Part shown: in pieces, positions 59,308 through 64,000 of the stretch
Position numbering within the stretch: position 1 is the first letter of the stretch
Layout of the letters: each line of letters begins with the position of its first letter
Notes under the pieces: generated by a model
The model's database searches: none
The model's input: the letters and a program-made list of their open reading frames with translations, nothing else
What the model was told of the DNA's origin: nothing
Position numbers and translations under genes: made by a program
Origin: Epilithonimonas xixisoli
Lineage (GTDB): Bacteria; Bacteroidota; Bacteroidia; Flavobacteriales; Weeksellaceae
Assembly (NCBI RefSeq): GCF_004365655.1
Contig: NZ_SOEO01000001.1
Span: 1,364,001 to 1,428,000, forward strand
DNA length: 64,000 nt
Direction of reading: 5' to 3'

Positions 59308-61245
59308 TCACCTAACAAACTTCATATTTTGGATTCTTACGGCGTTCAAAATGGCCAACAAAGCGACCCCAACATCTGCGAAAACCGCTTCCCACATATT
59401 AGCGAAACCGCCTGCACCAAGGATTAAAACAATAATTTTAACACCAAAAGCTAATGCAATATTTTGATAGACAATTTTCTTGGTTGCTTTTCCGATTTTA
59501 ATTGCGGTTGAAATCTTCGAAGGTTGGTCTGTTTGGATGATGACATCGGCAGTTTCAATCGCGACATCTGAACCTAATCCGCCCATTGCAATTCCGACAT
59601 CACTCAAAGCTAAAACCGGCGCATCATTGATTCCGTCTCCTACGAATGCAACGATTTCCTTTGGATTATTTTTAAGGTTTTGTAATTTCTCCACTTTCCC
59701 TTCCGGAAGTAAACCACCAAACGCAGAATCAATTCCCAATTTTTTGGCGATGTTTTGAGTCAATGCATCTTTGTCGCCACTTAGCATCATTGTTTTGACG
59801 CCAGCATTTTTCAGATTTTTGATTGCCAATTCTGAATCTTCTTTCACTTCATCCGAAATCACGACGTAACCTTTATATTGATTATCGATTGCCAAAACAA
59901 CCGTTGTTTCCACGATTTGGTCTAATTCTGAAGGATAATTGATATTAAAACTCTTCAGCAATTGCGTGTTTCCGGCAAGAATTTGTTTTTGATTAATGAC
60001 AGCTTTGATGCCTTTTCCAGAAATCTCCTCTACAGATTCAGGATTTTGGTTTGATGGATGAAATTGTGAAATCGCTTTTGCAATCGGATGCGTAGAATGA
60101 CTTTCGACTGATGATAATATTGATAGAAATTCTTCTTCAGAAATATCATTGATTACGACTTTTTGAACTTTGAAAACACCTTTGGTAAGCGTTCCGGTTT
60201 TGTCCATCACAACTGTTGTCACGTTGGCTATTAAATCGAGGAAATTAGAACCTTTGAACAGAATTCCGTTTCGGGAAGATGCGCCTATTCCACCGAAATA
60301 TCCTAATGGAATGGAAATTACCAATGCACAAGGACAAGAAATCACAAGGAAAACCAAACCTCGGTAAAGCCAATCTCTGAAAATATAATTATCGACAAAA
60401 AAGTACGGAATGAATGTAATTAACAAAGCCAAAACGAAAACAATCGGCGTGTAAACTTTTGCAAATTTCCTAATGAACAATTCGGTTTTCGCTTTTCTGG
60501 AACTCGCTTCCTGAACCATTTCCAAGATTCTTACAATAGAACTGTTCTCGTATAATTTGGTGGTTTCAACTTCAATCACTTGGTCGAGATTCAACATTCC
60601 GGCAAGAACATTTTCTGATTTTTTGATGGATGAAGGTTTGCTTTCGCCCGTCAAAGCTGATGTGTCAAGGCTTCCTTTTTCTGAGATTAAGATTCCATCC
60701 AAAGGCACTTTCTCTCCGACTTTGATTTGAATCTTTTCGCCAACTTTTACTTCGTTTGGATTAATTGTTTGCCATTTATTGTTTCGGAAAACTGTCGCTT
60801 CTTTTGGGCGAACATCAAGCAAAGCTTTGATATTATTTTTAGCTTTGTTTACAGCAGATTCCTGGAACATTTCGCCAATCGTATAAAACAGCATTACAGC
60901 AACACCTTCAGGAAATTCTCCGATTGCAAAAGCGCCGATTGTGGCTATTCCCATTAAAGAAAACTCATTGAAAAAATCGAAATTTTTCGCCAATTTAAAA
61001 GCATCTTTGAAAACAGAAAAAGCTACCAAAACGTAAGACACAAAATACCAACCGAATCTTAGCCAAACATTATTTGTAAACCAATCTGCCTTAATCCAGA
61101 AATCTAATATTAATCCAGAAAAAAAGATGACTAAACTAATGATTAATCCAAGTTTGGAATTGCTATGAGAATGGTCGTGGTCACTGTGGTCGTGACCATC
61201 GTGGTTGTGTTCTTTTTTGGGTTTTGTACTGCAACATTCTTCCAT
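59308..61245 (-). CDS. Metal-translocating P-type ATPase (Zn/Cd/Co/Pb type, P1B)
   Basis: 645 aa from the ATG at 61245. The N-terminus (MEECCSTKPKKEHNHDGHDH) is Cys/His-rich with a HDH-rich tail and lacks the usual ferredoxin-like metal domain; probably a metal sensor or chelator. Then eight helices, the TGES actuator loop (198-201 area), CPC at 304-306 in the transport helix, DKTGTLTKG with Asp348, and the GDGINDAP hinge. It exports divalent metal from the cytosol. Upstream on the same strand is a Fur/Zur-type regulator, which suggests zinc control. Confidence 0.94.
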   Translation of the reverse strand: MEECCSTKPKKEHNHDGHDHSDHDHSHSNSKLGLIISLVIFFSGLILDFWIKADWFTNNVWLRFGWYFVSYVLVAFSVFKDAFKLAKNFDFFNEFSLMGIATIGAFAIGEFPEGVAVMLFYTIGEMFQESAVNKAKNNIKALLDVRPKEATVFRNNKWQTINPNEVKVGEKIQIKVGEKVPLDGILISEKGSLDTSALTGESKPSSIKKSENVLAGMLNLDQVIEVETTKLYENSSIVRILEMVQEASSRKAKTELFIRKFAKVYTPIVFVLALLITFIPYFFVDNYIFRDWLYRGLVFLVISCPCALVISIPLGYFGGIGASSRNGILFKGSNFLDLIANVTTVVMDKTGTLTKGVFKVQKVVINDISEEEFLSILSSVESHSTHPIAKAISQFHPSNQNPESVEEISGKGIKAVINQKQILAGNTQLLKSFNINYPSELDQIVETTVVLAIDNQYKGYVVISDEVKEDSELAIKNLKNAGVKTMMLSGDKDALTQNIAKKLGIDSAFGGLLPEGKVEKLQNLKNNPKEIVAFVGDGINDAPVLALSDVGIAMGGLGSDVAIETADVIIQTDQPSKISTAIKIGKATKKIVYQNIALAFGVKIIVLILGAGGFANMWEAVFADVGVALLAILNAVRIQNMKFVR

Positions 61246-61292
61246 ATCGAATAATTTTTGTAATAATTTTGTTTTCAGACCATTGAAAATTA

Positions 61293-61353
61293 AACGCAAG
61301 GCTCGCAAAGATTTTTTTATCTAATTGAAAATATTTTAAGGTTCGCAAAGACG
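61293..61353. repeat. CGCAAAG direct repeat, copy 1
   Basis: About 60 bp: AACGCAAGGCTCGCAAAG, A/T-rich middle ending TTGAAAATATTTTAAGG, then TTCGCAAAGACG. A second copy lies at 61992-62052. Together they flank the Fur-like gene. Confidence 0.7.
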
Positions 61354-61444
61354 TAAAACTCATCAAAGCAAAACAATTTTTATCCCATTCGTTTATTGTA
61401 CTGATAGTCTGCTAATTTTTTAACAAATGTAGCGGTATTGGGAA

Positions 61445-61459
61445 TGCAATGCTATTGCA
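61445..61459. promoter_or_regulatory. Candidate metal-regulator operator (inverted repeat)
   Basis: TGCAAT GCT ATTGCA, a perfect 6-bp inverted repeat with 3-bp spacer, about 200 bp upstream of the P-type ATPase start and 90 bp past the regulator's stop. It could be a binding site for the adjacent Fur/Zur-like protein. No second copy found. Confidence 0.35.
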
Positions 61460-61464
61460 AACTT

Positions 61465-61499
61465 CATTGGCTTATGGAAAATGGCTTTTGGCGATTGGC
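61465..61499. repeat. Heptamer-periodic array, nnnTGGC type
   Basis: Five 7-bp units (CATTGGC, TTATGGA, AAATGGC, TTTTGGC, GATTGGC), between the P-type ATPase and fur-like genes. Same type as the arrays at 29236 and 62941. Confidence 0.7.
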
Positions 61500-61549
61500 T
61501 TAAAATGTTTAAAGTCTTCGAGAGCCTCAGACTGACAAAAATGAATTTT

Positions 61550-61975
61550 TTAATTATTGAAAGTAGTCTCGAGACAGTTTTCACAGATTCCTTTGGCGAA
61601 AAGTCTGATTTCATCAATCCTGAAATTGGTTTTCATACTTTCTGGAAACGAGATGTCTTCTTTGCAGGTGGTTTGCTTGCAGATTTTGCAGTAGAAATGG
61701 AGATGCCAGTCTTTGTGCGTTTTTTCGTCGCAATCGTCGTGGCACAGTTTGTATTTTGTGGTGGTGTTTTCCTGAATGCTGTGGACGATTCCTTTTTCTT
61801 CGAAGGTTTTTAAGGTTCGGTAGATTGTGGTTCGGTCAGCGTTATCGAAGTGATTTTCGATTTCGGATAGTGAGGTTGCGACTTCTTGTGAGCTTAGAAA
61901 ATCGTACACCAAAATTCTCATACTTGTTGGTTTGGTGTTTTTGTGGATGAGTTTGTTTTCGATTTCTTTGTTCAT
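61550..61975 (-). CDS. Fur family metal-responsive repressor (Zur-like by context)
   Basis: 141 aa. Winged helix N-terminal domain (SMRILVYDFLSSQEVATSLSEI, then DNADRTTIYRTLKTFEEKGIV). C-terminal dimerisation and metal domain with HLHFYCKICKQTTC and the C-terminal ICENC, giving two CxxC pairs for structural zinc. It precedes the P-type ATPase gene with 304 bp between; the two are read in the same direction. A Zur role is inferred. Direct repeats flank the gene. Confidence 0.9.
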   Translation of the reverse strand: MNKEIENKLIHKNTKPTSMRILVYDFLSSQEVATSLSEIENHFDNADRTTIYRTLKTFEEKGIVHSIQENTTTKYKLCHDDCDEKTHKDWHLHFYCKICKQTTCKEDISFPESMKTNFRIDEIRLFAKGICENCLETTFNN

Positions 61976-61991
61976 AATGTTTTAATGATTT

Positions 61992-62052
61992 TAACGCAAA
62001 GTCCGCAAAGGTTTTTTAGTATTGAAAATATTTTTAGGGTTCGCAAAGGCGC
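61992..62052. repeat. CGCAAAG direct repeat, copy 2
   Basis: AACGCAAAGTCCGCAAAGG, an A/T-rich middle (ATTGAAAATATTTTTAGGG), then TTCGCAAAGGCG. It starts 17 bp upstream of the Fur-like gene's start and matches 61293-61353. Confidence 0.7.
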
Positions 62053-62128
62053 TGACGCTCAGCGAAGAGATTGGAAATAATCATTTCTCGCAGATTGGGC
62101 GGATTTTGCAGATTTTAAAAACACAATT

Positions 62129-62193
62129 TTGTCATTCCGGAGGAATCTCAATCTCGTTATTAACGGTGTGTTGAGATTCCTTCGGAATGACAA
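62129..62193. repeat. Long inverted repeat, TTGTCATTCCG type
   Basis: TTGTCATTCCGgAGGAATCTCAA and TTGAGATTCCTtCGGAATGACAA are 23-bp arms with one mismatch, separated by 19 bp. There is no T-run and no gene at either side for it to terminate. I recall arms of this type in many Bacteroidota genomes. Confidence 0.8.
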
Positions 62194-62290
62194 ATTGGAT
62201 GTTAATTTTATATTCTAAACTTATAAACTTTCAATTTTTTGACCAATCCTAATTTTTATGACAAAACGCGAATCTTTCGACGAAATCCCT

Positions 62291-62400
62291 AGCCCCGATG
62301 GGAACGGCATCCTTTTTTATTTTTTTTTGTGCTAAGCTTCAATTAAAAAACAAACCGTGTAAAAAAATAAAAAAGATATAGTGGACAGCGGGATTAAGCT
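62291..62400 (+). repeat. Long imperfect-hairpin element, copy C
   Basis: Begins AGCCCCGATGGGAACGGCATCC and ends GTGGACAGCGGGATTAAGCT. The stem tip pairs a T-run (CTTTTTTATTTTTTTTT) with an A-run (AAAAAAATAAAAAAG). Outer stem CCCCG/CGGG. Same layout as copies A and B. About 105 bp upstream of the FKBP gene. Confidence 0.65.
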
Positions 62401-62505
62401 CCTAATCAATTGTCTTATCTTAATTTCATCTATCAAAGTTACGGGAAATAAGTCGGAATTTTTGATGAATTAGCGGATAATAAATACCTTTGAAAAAAAT
62501 TTAAA

Positions 62506-62940
62506 ATGGGCGTAGCGGATTTGTTATTCAAAAGAAAAAAAGAACTGGCTGAAAAAAACTTGAGAAGTGGTCAGGATTATATGATTGAAAACGCAAAAAG
62601 AGAAAGCGTAATTACTTTGCCAAGTGGTTTGCATTATGAAATCCTTGTGGAAACGGAAGGTCCAAAACCGACAGCGAAAAGTACGGTTAAATGTCATTAT
62701 CACGGAACCACGATTACAAGCAAAGTTTTTGACAGCTCTGTAAAACGTGGGAAACCAGCTTCTTTTCCATTGAACAGAGTGATAAAAGGTTGGACAGAAG
62801 GTTTGCAATTGATGTCGGTTGGGAGTAAATTCAGGTTTACGATTCCGCCACATTTGGCTTATGGGGAACAGGAAGTGAGCAAAGAAATTGGACCAAACAG
62901 CACTTTGGTTTTTGATGTGGAATTGTTGGAAATAAAATAG
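62506..62940 (+). CDS. FKBP-type peptidyl-prolyl isomerase
   Basis: 144 aa. An N-terminal coiled helix (ADLLFKRKKELAEKNLRSG) of the FkpA/Mip kind precedes an FKBP domain at about 40-144: LPSGLHYEILVETEG, HYHGTTITSKVFDSS, the loop VIKGWTEGLQLMSVGSKFRFTIPPHLAYGEQ and VFDVELLEIK. No signal peptide, so cytosolic. It assists folding around prolines. A heptamer array starts on the base after its stop codon. Confidence 0.94.
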   Translation: MGVADLLFKRKKELAEKNLRSGQDYMIENAKRESVITLPSGLHYEILVETEGPKPTAKSTVKCHYHGTTITSKVFDSSVKRGKPASFPLNRVIKGWTEGLQLMSVGSKFRFTIPPHLAYGEQEVSKEIGPNSTLVFDVELLEIK

Positions 62941-62975
62941 CAATCGGCTTCTGGCAGTTGGCTTTTGGCTATTTG
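62941..62975. repeat. Heptamer-periodic array, nnnTTGG/CnnTTGG type
   Basis: Five 7-bp units (CAATCGG, CTTCTGG, CAGTTGG, CTTTTGG, CTATTTG), beginning at the base after the FKBP stop codon (62938-62940). Confidence 0.7.
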
Positions 62976-63054
62976 CTTTAATGTCAATGGAATAAAATTT
63001 CTGAGTGAGATATTTTTCGCTTGGAAAAAGTTGTGATTTTATTGAAATAATTCA

Positions 63055-63084
63055 TTGTGGTTTTAAAAATTATTTTTATTTTTG
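63055..63084 (+). promoter_or_regulatory. rplS promoter
   Basis: TTG at 63055-63057, a 19-bp spacer and TATTTTTG at 63077-63084: a full match to the Bacteroidota TTG-N19-TAnnTTTG promoter. The 5' UTR is about 70 nt. Confidence 0.7.
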
Positions 63085-63159
63085 CAACCTGTTAATCAAC
63101 CTCTGACGAAGGACGTGAATGTTGCTTGGCTTGACAAAACAAATTTTTTATTACAAAAA

Positions 63160-63519
63160 ATGGATTTAGTAAAATACGTACAAGATAAGTACATTACGAA
63201 AAAAGAATTCCCAGAATTCAAAGCCGGTGACACCATCACTGTGTATTACGAGATTAAAGAGGGTGCTAAAACAAGAACTCAGTTCTTCAAAGGTACTGTA
63301 ATCCAATTGAGAGGAACTGGTCTTACTAAGACTTTCACTATCAGAAAAATGTCTGGTGATGTAGGTGTAGAAAGAGTTTTCCCTATCAATATGCCTGCAC
63401 TTCAAAAAATTGAAGTTAACAGACAAGGTAAAGTTAGAAGAGCTAGAATCTACTACTTCAGAGACCTTAGAGGTAAAAAAGCAAGAATCAAAGACAAGTC
63501 TTACGGAGGTAAAAAATAA
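63160..63519 (+). CDS. rplS: Ribosomal protein L19
   Basis: 119 aa from the ATG at 63160 (MDLVKYVQDKYITKKEFPEF). A longer TTG-initiated frame would start inside the -7 promoter box, so it cannot be the start. L19 sits at the 30S-50S interface. FKAGDTITVYYEIKEG, the VIQLRGTGLTKTFTIRKMSGDVGVERVFP block and KVRRARIYYFRDLRGKKARI are diagnostic. Single gene here; the rimM-trmD neighbours of many bacteria are absent. Its 5' UTR of about 70 nt may be a regulatory leader. Confidence 0.98.
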   Translation: MDLVKYVQDKYITKKEFPEFKAGDTITVYYEIKEGAKTRTQFFKGTVIQLRGTGLTKTFTIRKMSGDVGVERVFPINMPALQKIEVNRQGKVRRARIYYFRDLRGKKARIKDKSYGGKK

Positions 63520-63544
63520 TCCCGAGATTTTCTTCTTGAAATAT

Positions 63545-63575
63545 AAAAGACCAGCAAATTTTGCTGGTCTTTTTA
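63545..63575. terminator. rplS terminator (bidirectional)
   Basis: AAAAGACCAGCAAA and TTTGCTGGTCTTTT, long stem with the central A-T pairs opening into a small loop; T-run at right and A-run at left. Lies between rplS and the convergent 81-aa gene. Confidence 0.92.
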
Positions 63576-63581
63576 TTATAT

Positions 63582-63827
63582 TTAAGCTATTTTTTGATAA
63601 ATCCCATAAATACAATTTGAAAATTCGCCTGCTGCGAACACAAATTCTTTTCCCTCTACACTTATTTTATAAACATCCATAACATATTTCTGTTTATATA
63701 AAGGATCCTCAACATTAATTGTTTCATCAGTAGATTCCCATTCATAATCCCAAACATTATTTCCTTCAATAAAAAAGGGTTCATTTGATGGAATTGTTGT
63801 AATAAATTTCCAACCTTGCGTTATCAT
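63582..63827 (-). CDS. Small protein of unknown function
   Basis: 81 aa, no signal peptide or membrane segment. Acidic and aromatic-rich: QGWKFITTIPSNEPFFIEGNNVWDYEW, then KYVMDVYKISVEGKEFVFAAGEFSNCIYGIYQK. The last block looks like one strand-rich folded unit. I recognise no family. It is convergent with rplS and 11 bp downstream of kbl on the same strand, so it might belong to that transcript. Confidence 0.65.
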   Translation of the reverse strand: MITQGWKFITTIPSNEPFFIEGNNVWDYEWESTDETINVEDPLYKQKYVMDVYKISVEGKEFVFAAGEFSNCIYGIYQKIA

Positions 63828-63838
63828 TATTTTTTAAA

Positions 63839-64000
63839 TTAAATAATTCCTAACTCCTTCCCTACTTTCTCGAAGCCTGCAATCGCTTTGTCAAGATTTT
63901 CTCTGGAATGAGCTGCAGACAACTGAACTCTGATTCTTGCTTTTCCTTTTGGAACAACTGGATAAAAGAATCCAATCACGTAAATTCCTTCTGCTAGAAG
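63839..64000 (-). CDS. kbl: Glycine C-acetyltransferase, C-terminal end only
   Basis: 53 codons before the stop at 63839, beyond which the gene runs out of the window. The sequence [32 protein letters not shown], ending in [11 protein letters not shown], is the C-terminus of the PLP-dependent Kbl enzyme, which cleaves 2-amino-3-ketobutyrate to glycine and acetyl-CoA. The active-site lysine lies in the missing part. Confidence 0.9.
   Translation of the reverse strand, partial: LLAEGIYVIGFFYPVVPKGKARIRVQLSAAHSRENLDKAIAGFEKVGKELGII

Noticed and set aside
63082-63159. Longer rplS start (TTG)
   Set aside because: It begins inside the -7 promoter element and would precede the transcription start.
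1-64000. tRNA, rRNA, phage or insertion-sequence genes
   Set aside because: No cloverleaf, transposase, integrase or phage structural genes were seen in any gap or ORF.

Overview
The window is a chromosomal piece of a flavobacterium (phylum Bacteroidota), most likely from the Chryseobacterium/Epilithonimonas/Elizabethkingia group. The evidence is: many small secreted proteins and lipoproteins with Bacteroidota-type signal peptides, a type IX secretion (T9SS) C-terminal domain, promoters of the form TTG-N19-TAnnTTTG (clearest before rplS), almost no Shine-Dalgarno sequences, a DnaG without zinc-finger cysteines, and a GOB-like class B3 metallo-beta-lactamase. It is AT-rich. I see no tRNA, rRNA, phage, insertion sequence or CRISPR array.

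Layout. 1-5.2 kb: truncated M20 dipeptidase, small lipoprotein, clpP, a ParE/RelE toxin-antitoxin pair and dnaG, all leftward. 5.2-10.1 kb: a leftward cluster of four secreted proteins, two sharing a DUF11 repeat and one strongly glycine-rich. 10.3-13.8 kb: rightward tsaE, an atypical alanine dehydrogenase, a membrane-anchored small protein and a LytS/LytTR two-component pair. 13.8-14.4 kb: a PIN toxin with a 55-aa antitoxin. 14.6-17.9 kb: a CPA2 antiporter, then tyrA behind a leader that looks like a transcription attenuator (Tyr-Tyr-Tyr leader peptide, antiterminator, terminator). 18-24.4 kb: purE and purK separated by a transporter, an LEA-like lipoprotein and three related secreted proteins; two frameshifted genes flank them. 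24.6-29.2 kb: TauE/SafE exporter with its DUF1634 partner, then leftward VOC protein, membrane protein, B3 beta-lactamase and mevalonate decarboxylase. 29.2-30.3 kb: about 1.1 kb without genes, full of repeats. 30.3-45 kb: ABC exporter, DEAD-box helicase, histidine kinase, aldose epimerase, S9 peptidase, secG, HD hydrolase, pepE. 43.7-44.4 kb: a 21-bp minisatellite. 44.4-48.2 kb: surface lipoprotein and TonB-dependent receptor. 48.5-56.3 kb: tsaC, cca, a GreA-like protein, a gene broken by a stop codon, thyA, a third toxin-antitoxin pair and an M1 aminopeptidase. 56.4-64 kb: an alkyltransferase-like protein, a DUF5686 outer-membrane protein, a metal-exporting P-type ATPase next to a Fur/Zur regulator, FKBP isomerase, rplS and the end of kbl.

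The most unusual feature is the non-coding DNA. At least twelve short arrays repeat every 7 bp. Their sequences differ from array to array, but most touch or nearly touch a start or stop codon. A second family consists of long imperfect hairpins: three clear copies and one probable copy on the other strand. There are also REP-like palindromes, a 13-unit 21-bp minisatellite with 63-bp higher-order structure, and paired direct repeats around the fur-like gene. Gene-free stretches over 300 bp (1524-1926, 29234-30317, 43708-44393, 49012-49429, 61246-61549, 61976-62505) hold mainly these elements.

Genes that plausibly work together: tsaE and tsaC (both in tRNA t6A synthesis), purE with purK (purine synthesis), the fur-like regulator with the P-type ATPase (metal homeostasis), the receptor with its lipoprotein (uptake at the cell surface) and the TauE/DUF1634 pair (anion export). 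Functions are read from motifs and remembered families; no searches were run.
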